From NCBI GenBank assembly GCA_029238785.1, contig JAQWFN010000060.1:1-60364 (forward strand): a DNA stretch of 60,364 bases, given 5' to 3'. The notes below the pieces were generated by a model. That model worked only from the letters and a program-made list of their open reading frames with translations, was not told the origin of the DNA and ran no database searches. Of this stretch, positions 52,038 through 60,296 are shown one piece after another (position 1 is the stretch's first letter; the number at the start of each line of letters is the position of its first letter). Origin of the DNA: Flavobacteriales bacterium (GTDB lineage: Bacteria > Bacteroidota > Bacteroidia > Flavobacteriales_D > Sanyastnellaceae). The translations under genes were made by a program, and so were the position numbers.

Positions 52038-52053
52038 TTTCTTCGCGAAGAAA
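52038..52053. repeat. Perfect 16-bp palindrome just upstream of dinB
   Basis: TTTCTTCGCGAAGAAA ends 5 nt before the dinB ATG at 52059. It could be an operator or an mRNA hairpin covering the start. It shares the CTTCGCGAAG core with three other sites. Confidence 0.75.
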
Positions 52054-52058
52054 TCATC

Positions 52059-53174
52059 ATGAACGAAGCCAAGAAAGACACTCCTAATACTTCCACCAGA
52101 AAAATCATTCATGTTGATATGGATGCCTTTTTCGCGAGTGTGGAACAACGGGATTTCCCCGAACTCAGAGGAAAACCAGTGGCTGTTGGTGGCGGTGGTC
52201 AACGGGGAGTAGTGGCTGCGGCAAGTTATGAGGCGAGAGCGTATGGGGTGAGATCAGCCATGCCCGGCGCAATTGCGGCGAGAAAGTGCCCCGGACTGAT
52301 TTTCGTGAAATCGCGTTTTGATGCCTACAAAGAAGTGTCGAAACAAATCAGATCGATTTTTTTGGATTATACCGATTTGGTAGAACCCCTGTCTCTAGAC
52401 GAAGCCTACCTCGACGTCACCCACAATAAAAAAGGAGTTCACTCCGCAACGCTAATCGCAGAGGAAATTAGAGCGCGAATTTTTGCGGAAACACAACTTA
52501 CAGCATCTGCAGGGGTGAGTGTAAATAAATTTTTGGCGAAGGTGGCTTCTGATGTGAACAAGCCAAACGGAATAACACTCATTGCTCCAAAAGATGTAGA
52601 GGCCTTTATTGATCAACTCCCAATTGAACGCTTTTATGGCATTGGAAAGGTCACCAGCGAAAAACTTAAGCGAAGAAATATCTATTTCGGAAAAGACCTC
52701 AAAGTCCTTGAACTAAACGTGCTCAATCAACTCTTTGGAAAATCGGGAAGCTATTTCTACAACATCTGTCGAGGAATTGATGATCGCGAAGTGAAACCCA
52801 ATCGGATCCCCAAATCGATCTCTTGCGAAGAAACCTACGCTCAAAACCTGTCCAATTCTCAAGCTTTTCACGAAGCCATCAAGCGATTAGCTGAGCGTTT
52901 AACTGAGCGCATTTCGAATCAGAAAACCAAGCAAAACCAAGCTGTAGAAGGGAAAAGTATCACCCTGAAAATTAAATATGCCGACTTCTCTCAAGAGACC
53001 AGAAGTAAGACCTTCAGCAGTTTTATCAAGCCCAAAGATTTTGCAAGTATCGGTATTGATCTTTACGAACAAGCGATTAAAGATGATGAAGTGCGCTTGC
53101 TAGGTCTAGGTATTTCGAAGTTGAATTACGAAGACGATTCCTCGGAAGCCGCTCAGCTCACTTTTGAATTTTAG
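52059..53174 (+). CDS. dinB: DNA polymerase IV (Y-family)
   Basis: A 371-residue translesion polymerase. Palm catalytic motifs: IIHVDMDAFFASVEQRD (first Asp) and EPLSLDEAYLDVT (Asp-Glu); steric motif VVAAASYEARAYGVRSAMP; helix-hairpin-helix FYGIGKVTSEKLK. The start is at 52059, since earlier in-frame codons overlap the terminator. It is preceded by a 16-bp palindrome. Its 3' end overlaps the convergent pepF by 4 bp. Confidence 0.94.
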   Translation: MNEAKKDTPNTSTRKIIHVDMDAFFASVEQRDFPELRGKPVAVGGGGQRGVVAAASYEARAYGVRSAMPGAIAARKCPGLIFVKSRFDAYKEVSKQIRSIFLDYTDLVEPLSLDEAYLDVTHNKKGVHSATLIAEEIRARIFAETQLTASAGVSVNKFLAKVASDVNKPNGITLIAPKDVEAFIDQLPIERFYGIGKVTSEKLKRRNIYFGKDLKVLELNVLNQLFGKSGSYFYNICRGIDDREVKPNRIPKSISCEETYAQNLSNSQAFHEAIKRLAERLTERISNQKTKQNQAVEGKSITLKIKYADFSQETRSKTFSSFIKPKDFASIGIDLYEQAIKDDEVRLLGLGISKLNYEDDSSEAAQLTFEF

Positions 53175-54883
53175 TCTAAAGCTTTCAGTTCAGCCCGAAT
53201 AAAATCAGCCAATTCTCTGACGTAGCTTTGAGAGAAATCAAAAGCGATTCCCGCTGTTTTGTAGATTTCACCAATCGACTTCGTGTAGCCCAAAGACAAG
53301 GCGTCTTTGTATTGCTGGATGGCCTTTTCAGGGTTTTGGCGATAATTTCTATAAACGGCAATTGCACCAAGTTGCGCCATTCCATATTCGATATAGTAGA
53401 AGGGTACCTCGTAAATGTGCAGTTGCTTTTGCCATGATGTGGCTTGAGCTTCAGGATAATCACTCCAATCAACCATTCCTGAGCTGTACTTTTCACCCAA
53501 AGAAATCCACTTCTCAGTTCGCGCCTCAACAGGGTGTTCAGGATTCAGATAAAGCCAATGCTGAAATTCATCAACCGTGGCAATCCAAGGTAGAACAGAA
53601 AGCAAATCTTGAAGATGGTCTTTTTTCGCTCGCTTTAAATCTTCCGGATTTGAATAAAACACATCCCAATGATCCATGCTCAGGAGTTCCATCGCCATGG
53701 AAGCAAGTTCAGCCACCTCTGAAGGACAACTTTTAAAGGAAGTAATTGGTAAATCTCGTGTGAGGAATGAATGCACTGCGTGGCCGCCCTCATGCATCAT
53801 GGTGACCATGTCGCGCTGTGTTCCTACCGCATTCATAAAAATGAAGGGCACACCAATTTCGTAAAGCGGATAGTTATAACCTCCTGGAGCTTTACCTGGC
53901 TTAGAGGCCAAATCCAAATGCCCCATGGTGTTCATGGTCGATAAGCAATCACCAAAATAAGGGTCTACTCGCTTGAATACCTCCACACTTTTCTCCAAGA
54001 GTTCACCGGGTGTTTTGAAGGGAGCAAGCGCTTCATTCCCTTCGGGATCTACAGCAAGGTCGTATGGTTTCAATACCTCAAGCTGCATTTTTGTTTTTCG
54101 CTCTGAATGGAAGCCTTTTACAAGCGGAACGATTTCTTGGGCAATACTTTCGTGGAAATTGTAACAATCTTCAGCGGTGTAATCAACCCTACCAAGCATG
54201 TCAAAAGCATAGTCGCGAAAATTCGCATAATCTGCATTCCGAGCAACTAGATCTCTGCCCTTCACGAGCTCATTGAGCAAGTCGTCTAAGGCTTTTCTAA
54301 CCTCAATTCTTACAGCGTTTATGGCCTCGAAAACAGCTTGTCTTAAGGCTCTGTTGGTGTCTTGAAGTTTAGCTCCGGCTTGTGGCATCGTGAGTTTTTC
54401 GCCTTCAAACTCAATAGAGAGTCCACCAGTTATAGCCCCGTATTCTTGGGCTTGTTTTCTCAAGGCAGACTGGAGTGGAACATTTTCTTGGCGAAATTGC
54501 TTCACCTCCAAGCCCAGCTTGTGAATGTAAATTCGAAAGGCCTCACCGCTCAAAGCTGCCGCTAGTGGGTGTTGCACTAATTTTCGGTTGATACTGTCGC
54601 TAAGTGGAGCAATTTGCGGTTGGATCTCGCTTATGAAGTGCTGATAATCTGCGGATAAAGCTTCATCACGCGTATCAATGGTCATTTTAATGTATTTCCA
54701 AGCAAGATGTTCTTCAAGAACAGCCTCCAGCTCCGAAATGTCCTTCAGCCATTGCTTCAGGTCACTTTCTGTAGGAATGTTTCTAGTTTTTAAATCGCTG
54801 AAATACGTATTCAGATCGCTCCAATTATCTAAATCAACGTTCTCAGCTAGAAACAACCTTGGTGCGGCGCTTGGAATTTCCAT
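53171..54883 (-). CDS. pepF: M3-family oligoendopeptidase
   Basis: A 570-residue cytoplasmic metallopeptidase. Zinc site MMHEGGHAVHSF (HExxH), upstream PGGYNYPLYEIGVPFIFMN, and downstream FQHWLYLNPEH are typical of the M3B oligoendopeptidase F group. It degrades short peptides. Start 54883 is used because it is 1 nt after the DUF5606 stop; the upstream Met at 54913 would overlap by 29 bp. Confidence 0.9.
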   Translation of the reverse strand: MEIPSAAPRLFLAENVDLDNWSDLNTYFSDLKTRNIPTESDLKQWLKDISELEAVLEEHLAWKYIKMTIDTRDEALSADYQHFISEIQPQIAPLSDSINRKLVQHPLAAALSGEAFRIYIHKLGLEVKQFRQENVPLQSALRKQAQEYGAITGGLSIEFEGEKLTMPQAGAKLQDTNRALRQAVFEAINAVRIEVRKALDDLLNELVKGRDLVARNADYANFRDYAFDMLGRVDYTAEDCYNFHESIAQEIVPLVKGFHSERKTKMQLEVLKPYDLAVDPEGNEALAPFKTPGELLEKSVEVFKRVDPYFGDCLSTMNTMGHLDLASKPGKAPGGYNYPLYEIGVPFIFMNAVGTQRDMVTMMHEGGHAVHSFLTRDLPITSFKSCPSEVAELASMAMELLSMDHWDVFYSNPEDLKRAKKDHLQDLLSVLPWIATVDEFQHWLYLNPEHPVEARTEKWISLGEKYSSGMVDWSDYPEAQATSWQKQLHIYEVPFYYIEYGMAQLGAIAVYRNYRQNPEKAIQQYKDALSLGYTKSIGEIYKTAGIAFDFSQSYVRELADFIRAELKALD

Positions 54884-54884
54884 T

Positions 54885-55328
54885 TTATCCCTCTTTACTT
54901 TCTTCGTTTTCACTTGAAACTTCGCTCGTAGCTTCTTCGGCTTCTGCAGTAAAGAGTCCGTGAGCTAAAAGCTGATTGTACCAAGAGAAAAGTTTTTTCA
55001 AATCACTATGGTAAACACGGTCTTGATCAAAATTAGGTAGGATTTCTTCCAAGAAAGAACGCAGTTCAGCATGCGCAGCTTTCGGACTAGGTCCTTCCTG
55101 ACCGTTTGTTTTATCGTAAATAGCTTGCATCACCTCCGCCAAAGGAATATCATCTTCGTAAGTGAAAATGCTGATATCATCCAAAGCGCTAATTTTGCTG
55201 TTCGCAGAAACTGCAGTGCGTTTGCCGTCGATCATGCTTTGCACAATGATGTTGGTTTTGCTTGTAGTAACAATTCTAAACAAGCCCGGTTTTCCGGTGA
55301 TACTGAGTATTTCTTTTAAGTTGATCAT
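54885..55328 (-). CDS. DUF5606-domain protein
   Basis: A 147-residue cytoplasmic protein: INLKEILSITGKPGLFRIVTTSKTNIIVQSMIDGKRTAV and LDDISIFTYEDDIPLAEVMQAIYDK match the Bacteroidota DUF5606 family, followed by a second conserved helical region (ELRSFLEEILPNFDQDRVYHSDLKKLFSWYNQLLAHGLF) and an acidic tail. Function unknown; coupled to pepF. A possible -7 box (TATTTTTG) lies at 55354-55347, 18 nt upstream. Confidence 0.85.
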   Translation of the reverse strand: MINLKEILSITGKPGLFRIVTTSKTNIIVQSMIDGKRTAVSANSKISALDDISIFTYEDDIPLAEVMQAIYDKTNGQEGPSPKAAHAELRSFLEEILPNFDQDRVYHSDLKKLFSWYNQLLAHGLFTAEAEEATSEVSSENEESKEG

Positions 55329-55346
55329 GTTCTGTTATTTGCGCGG

Positions 55347-55354
55347 CAAAAATA
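55347..55354 (-). promoter_or_regulatory. -7 element for DUF5606-pepF
   Basis: Leftward TATTTTTG ends 18 nt before the ATG at 55328; no clear -33 TTG. Confidence 0.4.
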
Positions 55355-55367
55355 GGAAACTTCCGAG

Positions 55368-55814
55368 CTATAATTCTGAAAAGTGAGGGATGGCATCAAG
55401 ATACTTCACTTTATTGTCCTTATTAACTGAAAGACAATAGTGTTGCAAGCCGTTAGTGATGAGAATAAAAGGCACGCCAAGCGTCATGTTGTAACGCGCA
55501 GCTTGATCAAGAACGTCTTGATTTAATGCAATTTCCGGAGCCTTACATTCAACCAATAATTTAGCTTCGCCTTTTGCGTTGTACATCAAAATATCTGTAC
55601 GTCGTTTCATCCCCTTGAACTGCAAAGATTTTTCTAGGGCGAAGAGGCTAAGAGGATAAGAAAAGTGAAGGTTTAAGAACATAACTACATGCTGCCTCAC
55701 CCATTCTTCTGGAGTACAGATATACCAGCGCTTACGGACTTCATCAAATATTTGTGTTTGTTGATTGACCGTCTTAAGTTTGAAGGGATAGGGCGGAAGT
55801 GTTAGCTCTGTCAT
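55368..55814 (-). CDS. Stand-alone HsdR-N nuclease-like protein
   Basis: A 148-residue protein resembling the N-terminal nuclease domain of type I restriction HsdR. PD-(D/E)xK-like residues are visible: MKRRTDILMY (Asp) and AKLLVECKAPE (E-x-K), preceded by TPEEWVRQHVVMFL. No helicase or methyltransferase genes are near. Such orphan genes are common next to holA in Bacteroidota. Whether it cuts DNA is unknown. It diverges from amn. Confidence 0.8.
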   Translation of the reverse strand: MTELTLPPYPFKLKTVNQQTQIFDEVRKRWYICTPEEWVRQHVVMFLNLHFSYPLSLFALEKSLQFKGMKRRTDILMYNAKGEAKLLVECKAPEIALNQDVLDQAARYNMTLGVPFILITNGLQHYCLSVNKDNKVKYLDAIPHFSEL

Positions 55815-55853
55815 AAATTAGGTGCTGCGGAAGTACGCAATATTAAGGAAGAT

Positions 55854-56627
55854 ATGGAACGGAAAGAAGACATTGTAGCAAATTGGCTACCAAGGTACAC
55901 AGGGAAAAGTTTAGAAAGTTTTGGTGAATACATCCTGCTCACCAATTTCGATAACTATGTAGAGAAGTTCGCAGAATGGAATGATGTGCCTATTGAAGGA
56001 TTAGATAAAGCATATAACAGTGCTACTGCAAGAAATATTAGCATGATTAACTTCGGAATGGGAAGTGCAAATGCAGCCACGGTGATGGATCTGCTGAGTG
56101 CGATTAAACCTAAGGCAGTGCTTTTCTTGGGTAAGTGCGGAGGATTGAAGGAAAAGAACAAGTTGGGCGATATGATTTTACCGCTTGCAGGGATTAGAGG
56201 AGAAGGAGCATCAAACGATTACTTCCCACCGGAGGTTCCGGCCCTTCCGAGCTTTGCACTTCAAAGAGCGGTTTCATCCACCGTGAGAGATTATAATATC
56301 GATTATTGGTCAGGAACGGTTTATACCACTAACAGAAGGGTTTGGGAACACGACGAGGCTTTCAAAGACTACTTGAGAAAGGTGCGCGCCATGGCCATTG
56401 ATATGGAAACAGCTACCTTATTCAGCGTAGGTTTTGCCAATAAAATACCGGTAGGTGCCTTGCTTTTGGTGAGTGACAACCCAATGACGCCCGATGGAGT
56501 AAAAACCAGCTCAAGTGACAACGAAATCACCCGTAATTTTGTTGATTTGCAAATCAAAGTAGGAATTGATGCACTTCAGGAGATTATGGATGAAGGAAGA
56601 TCGATTCGTCACCTAAAATGGCTATAG
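55854..56627 (+). CDS. amn: AMP nucleosidase
   Basis: A 257-residue nucleoside phosphorylase-fold enzyme, the short Bacteroidota-type AMP nucleosidase, hydrolysing AMP to adenine and ribose 5-phosphate. Motifs: ISMINFGMGSANAATVMDLL, LFLGKCGGLKEKNKLGDMILP, MAIDMETATLFSVGF and LLLVSDNPMTPDGVKT (catalytic Asp). It lies directly before holA (1 nt gap). Confidence 0.9.
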   Translation: MERKEDIVANWLPRYTGKSLESFGEYILLTNFDNYVEKFAEWNDVPIEGLDKAYNSATARNISMINFGMGSANAATVMDLLSAIKPKAVLFLGKCGGLKEKNKLGDMILPLAGIRGEGASNDYFPPEVPALPSFALQRAVSSTVRDYNIDYWSGTVYTTNRRVWEHDEAFKDYLRKVRAMAIDMETATLFSVGFANKIPVGALLLVSDNPMTPDGVKTSSSDNEITRNFVDLQIKVGIDALQEIMDEGRSIRHLKWL

Positions 56628-56628
56628 T

Positions 56629-57669
56629 ATGCTCAATCTGAAGGAACTTGTAGGAGATCCTAAATCGCCGGTATTTAAACCCTGTTATATCCTTTGGGGT
56701 GAAGAACCTTATTTTATTGATGAGGCCGTGGCATATTTCGAGCAAATACTGTCGCCCGAAGAAGCAGAATTCAATAAAACGGTAGTCTACGGTAAAGATG
56801 GAAGTTTGGAAGACATCCTCTCTGCTGCTCGACGCTTTCCAATGATGGCTGAACGACAAGTTGTTATTGTCAAGGAAGCCCAAGAACTTGAAGATTGGAA
56901 AAGAAAAGAAGGCAATGACCGGCTCGAGAATTACCTGAAAAATCCGGTAGAAACAACAGTGCTTGTTTTTGTTTTCAAGCACAAGAAGCCGGATGGCCGA
57001 CTCTCTGCATTTAAAAAGGCAAAGTCTTTAGGTGGTTTGATTGAGTACAAAGGCTTGAGGGAACAGCAAATTCCGTCATGGGTGCAAGATTATGTGGCTG
57101 CGCCCAATTCTAAAACAGGTGAGCAAACCCATAGCATCAGTATGGCCGCAGCGCGTTTAATGGCCGAATACCTTGGAGCCGATCTTAAGAAGGTGACGAA
57201 CGAAATCGACAAGATGAAAATCGTTCTTCCAAAAGGACATGAAATCGTCCCTGCCGATATTGAAAAGAATGTTGGGATTAGCAAAGATTACAATGTTTTT
57301 GAGTTGGTGAAGGCCTTCGCTCAGAAAGACATTTTAAAAACCAACCGAATTTTAAATTACTACGCCTCCAACACCAAGTTGCATCCAATTCAGATGGTCT
57401 TGCCCATGCTTTACAGTCATTTCTCTAAGAGCATCGTCTATGCCGGCTTACCTCAAGGAGTGAATAAGTTTGATGCGGCGAAGGCCTGTGGAGCAAGTCC
57501 GTATGCTATCGATGATTTAAGCCTTACTTGTCGGAATTACAAAGTGGGCAAACTCATCCGAATTATTGGTTATTTGAGAGAAAGCGATCGAAAGAGCAAA
57601 GGCTTGATGGGAAATAATATCGATGAAGCCGCGATCTATAAAGAATTGGGCTTTAAAATTCTTCACTAA
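56629..57669 (+). CDS. holA: DNA polymerase III subunit delta
   Basis: A 346-residue clamp-loader subunit. The N-terminal part has [21 protein letters not shown] and [36 protein letters not shown] and [18 protein letters not shown] follow, ending with a C-terminal collar domain. It opens the sliding clamp with gamma and delta-prime. Co-transcribed with amn; hemE follows 16 nt later. Confidence 0.92.
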   Translation: MLNLKELVGDPKSPVFKPCYILWGEEPYFIDEAVAYFEQILSPEEAEFNKTVVYGKDGSLEDILSAARRFPMMAERQVVIVKEAQELEDWKRKEGNDRLENYLKNPVETTVLVFVFKHKKPDGRLSAFKKAKSLGGLIEYKGLREQQIPSWVQDYVAAPNSKTGEQTHSISMAAARLMAEYLGADLKKVTNEIDKMKIVLPKGHEIVPADIEKNVGISKDYNVFELVKAFAQKDILKTNRILNYYASNTKLHPIQMVLPMLYSHFSKSIVYAGLPQGVNKFDAAKACGASPYAIDDLSLTCRNYKVGKLIRIIGYLRESDRKSKGLMGNNIDEAAIYKELGFKILH

Positions 57670-57673
57670 GCAT

Positions 57674-57681
57674 TACTTTTG
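57674..57681 (+). promoter_or_regulatory. -7 element ahead of hemE
   Basis: TACTTTTG ends exactly 4 nt before the hemE ATG at 57686, in the gap after holA. A TTG lies 25 bp upstream. Confidence 0.5.
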
Positions 57682-57685
57682 CGCC

Positions 57686-58717
57686 ATGGAATTGCAAAAT
57701 GATCTCATCTTACGCGCTGCTCGAGGCGAGCGTACAGAACGCACTCCCGTTTGGTTGATGCGCCAAGCCGGAAGGATTCTCCCTGAATACCGTGCCGTTA
57801 GAGCTTCGCTCAGTGGTTTTAAAGAATTGGTTGAGACTCCTGAGAGGGCTTGTGAAGTGACCATCCAGCCGGTTGATTTACTTGGGGTAGACGCTGCCAT
57901 CATCTTTTCAGATATTTTGGTGATTCCAGAAGCCATGGGCTTGCCTTACCGCATGGTAGAAAAGAAAGGGCCTTGGTTCGACGAAACCATTCGTTCCAAA
58001 GAAGCTTTGTCTAAAATCCATGTAGCTGATCCTTATGCTGATTTGAAATATGTGCTCGATGCTATTTCACTCACGAAAAAGGAGTTGAATGGAAGGGTTC
58101 CGCTAATAGGTTTTGCTGGAGCGCCGTGGACCATTTTGTGCTACATGGTAGAAGGCCAAGGTTCAAAAACATTCAGTATTGCACGCCGCATGCTTTTTGA
58201 AAATCCGAGCTTGGCACATGAATTGCTTCAGATGATCACAAGCGGTACTATTGACTACCTCAAAGCACAAATCGAAGCTGGAGCAGATATGTTACAGGTT
58301 TTCGATAGTTGGGCTGGAGTTTTAAGTGCAGACCTTTATCACAAATTTGCTTTGCCTTATATGAAGCAAATCTGTGACGCAATACCAGAAGTGCCCGTAA
58401 CGGTTTTTGCAAAAGGAGCTCATTTTATCTTGGAGGATTTTGCCAAGTTGAATTGCCGCACAATCGGTTTAGATTGGACAATGGATCCAGTTCAATCGCG
58501 GGCTTTGATTGGAACAAATAAAACACTTCAAGGAAATCTTGATCCTGCAATTTTATATGCAAGTGAGAAAGAAATCCAAGAAGCCACAACAAAGATGCTT
58601 GCGGATTTTGGCGAACATCCGCATATTGCTAACTTGGGCCACGGAGTTTATCCAGATACCGATCCGGATAAAGTAAAATGCTTCATACAAGCTGTAAAGG
58701 CCCACAAAAGATTGTAA
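57686..58717 (+). CDS. hemE: Uroporphyrinogen decarboxylase
   Basis: A 343-residue haem-pathway enzyme making coproporphyrinogen III. Family motifs: [20 protein letters not shown] (substrate-binding), [15 protein letters not shown] (catalytic Asp), [16 protein letters not shown], and [15 protein letters not shown]. Start 57686 gives the standard N-terminus; the earlier in-frame codons lie in holA. The OmpA-family gene begins 1 nt later. Confidence 0.96.
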   Translation: MELQNDLILRAARGERTERTPVWLMRQAGRILPEYRAVRASLSGFKELVETPERACEVTIQPVDLLGVDAAIIFSDILVIPEAMGLPYRMVEKKGPWFDETIRSKEALSKIHVADPYADLKYVLDAISLTKKELNGRVPLIGFAGAPWTILCYMVEGQGSKTFSIARRMLFENPSLAHELLQMITSGTIDYLKAQIEAGADMLQVFDSWAGVLSADLYHKFALPYMKQICDAIPEVPVTVFAKGAHFILEDFAKLNCRTIGLDWTMDPVQSRALIGTNKTLQGNLDPAILYASEKEIQEATTKMLADFGEHPHIANLGHGVYPDTDPDKVKCFIQAVKAHKRL

Positions 58718-59884
58718 ATGATGTATAAAAAACTACTTATTGCTGCAATTGCAGTGCTTTCATTCAATACTAACTTCGCTCAAGACGAAGAAGTGAACTT
58801 GGTCCCCAATGGAGATTTTGAGGCTACAGACACCAAACGTTTGAAGTCTTTCGGCCAAATGGCAGAGTTCACGGAGAACTGGTTCAACGGAACTCAGGCA
58901 CCATGCGATGTGTTTGCTGGTGGCATCAAGTCTGAAAAAGTAAGTATCCCAAGCAATGAATTCGGGAAACAAGCAGCTCAATCTGGAAATATTTATACTG
59001 GAATCAGGGCTTATACTAAAGATAGTAAGCTCTCAAGAACATACTTAGAGGTTCAATTCACAGAGAAATTGGAAAAAGACCAGATGTATTGTGTAGAGTT
59101 CAGCATTAGTATGGCAGACCTTTCTAAATATGCTGTCAATAATATTGGAGCAGTTGTTTCAGAGCGTAAAGTTGTTCAACCGAATACGGGAGCAATGGTA
59201 CGCGATATCGATGTAAAAGAAAGAACTAACAAGGTATTCAAAGCAATGGATGCTTGGGAAACAGTTTGTGGAACAGTTGTAGGTACAGGAGAAGAAGAGT
59301 ACCTGATTATTGGTTGTTTCGCAGGTGATTCAGACCTCACCATTGAGAAAAACAAACGTCCGAGAGATGTTGTTGGGTCTCAAAAATTTGAGGCTTACTA
59401 TTATATTGATGATGTAAAGGTTTATCCTGTTGATGCAAAATCACAATGTTCTTGCTCAGTAGGAACGTCAACAGAACCAGATTTGATCTATGGCTCAAGT
59501 ATCGTTACAAGTCCAGACATGTCTGCCTCGGATGTTGTTGGTATTAGCGCTGTTTATTACCCATTTCTTAAGCGTTCTGTAAGCGCTGCCGGAGTGAATA
59601 CCTTGGAGTCTTTGGTAAGCATTCTTCAAGACAATCCAACATGGAAATTGGAAATCATTGGACATGTTGATAATGATGAAGCAGATGAAGCTAAAATCAA
59701 CAGTAGATATGCCGATTTCGGAAAACAACGAGCAGAACAAGTGAAACGTTTTTTAGTTTCTAAAGGAATTGCAGAAGGCCGTCTAATTGTATTGACGAAA
59801 GAAAACACTGATCCGGCTAACACAAGAGAAACCGATTTGTCTAGAGCGCAGAACCGCAGGGTTACCTTCGCAATACGCAACTAG
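58718..59884 (+). CDS. OmpA-family outer-membrane protein
   Basis: A 388-residue exported protein (leader ending FNTNFAQ). The N-terminal beta-sandwich region (NLVPNGDFEATD, VFAGGIKSEK, YYYIDDVKVYPV) resembles carbohydrate-binding-like modules in OmpA-family proteins of Bacteroidota. The C-terminal domain from about 290 is OmpA-like: WKLEIIGHVDNDEADEAKINSRYADFGKQRAEQVKRFLVSKGI and SRAQNRRVTF, which bind peptidoglycan. It starts directly after hemE and ends with a strong terminator. Confidence 0.88.
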   Translation: MMYKKLLIAAIAVLSFNTNFAQDEEVNLVPNGDFEATDTKRLKSFGQMAEFTENWFNGTQAPCDVFAGGIKSEKVSIPSNEFGKQAAQSGNIYTGIRAYTKDSKLSRTYLEVQFTEKLEKDQMYCVEFSISMADLSKYAVNNIGAVVSERKVVQPNTGAMVRDIDVKERTNKVFKAMDAWETVCGTVVGTGEEEYLIIGCFAGDSDLTIEKNKRPRDVVGSQKFEAYYYIDDVKVYPVDAKSQCSCSVGTSTEPDLIYGSSIVTSPDMSASDVVGISAVYYPFLKRSVSAAGVNTLESLVSILQDNPTWKLEIIGHVDNDEADEAKINSRYADFGKQRAEQVKRFLVSKGIAEGRLIVLTKENTDPANTRETDLSRAQNRRVTFAIRN

Positions 59885-59907
59885 TAGTTTGGAATATGAT
59901 TTTTTAC

Positions 59908-59943
59908 AATCCCTGTTGGACGAGTTCAACAGGGATTTTTTTT
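59908..59943 (+). terminator. Terminator after the OmpA-family gene
   Basis: AATCCCTGTTG/CAACAGGGATT stem (59908-59918, 59927-59937), 8-nt loop, then T-run. A strong intrinsic terminator. Confidence 0.9.
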
Positions 59944-60008
59944 GTGCGTTTTTTGATTGAAGTTTTTTGTTGTTGCGAGTTTGAGCCGATCAGGGTTCCT
60001 TCTTCTGT

Positions 60009-60200
60009 AAAACGGCTTATCCATTTAGGTCGCCAAGTACTATAAAGCAAAGGAATATCATCCTCATTCTCCGCTCTCCTTCTCGCTCTGAAAACACTTA
60101 TCCATTTAAGTCGCCAAGTACTATAAAACAAGGGAATACCATTCTCTTTCTCCGTGCACATTCTCCCTCTGAAAACACTTATCCATTTAGGTCGCCAAGA
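60009..60200. repeat. 81-bp tandem repeat, two and a third copies
   Basis: Three units begin with an AAAAC...CTTATCCATTTA block at 60009, 60091 and 60172; the shared CTTATCC core recurs at 60016, 60097 and 60178, exactly 81 bp apart. The most conserved part is CTTATCCATTTA(A/G)GTCGCC. The third copy is truncated after about 29 bp. On the minus strand the units share one open frame with the peptide motif YSTWRxKWIS (27-residue period), but no convincing gene start or leader. The rest of 59885-60296 holds only a terminator and AT-rich spacer. Confidence 0.8.
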
Positions 60201-60296
60201 TTTACACCCCAGCCAAGCCTACTAAAAAAAAGTGCACTCAAGTTCTTTGGCGTATTATTTGCCCTATTTTGACGTTATTGCACTACTGCAGCATTT

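Noticed and set aside
52005-52058. Longer dinB with start in the T-run
   Set aside because: This would start on a TTG inside the hbd terminator; ATG 52059 gives the normal polymerase IV N-terminus.
59904-60161. 85-codon leftward frame across the 81-bp repeats as a real gene
   Set aside because: Its end overlaps a strong terminator hairpin, it lacks a start signal or leader, and the frame is also open upstream of its only ATG; kept as a repeat finding, not a CDS.
60009-60200. CRISPR array
   Set aside because: Repeats are 81 bp apart with similarity across most of the unit and only about 2.3 copies; there are no unrelated spacers and no cas genes.
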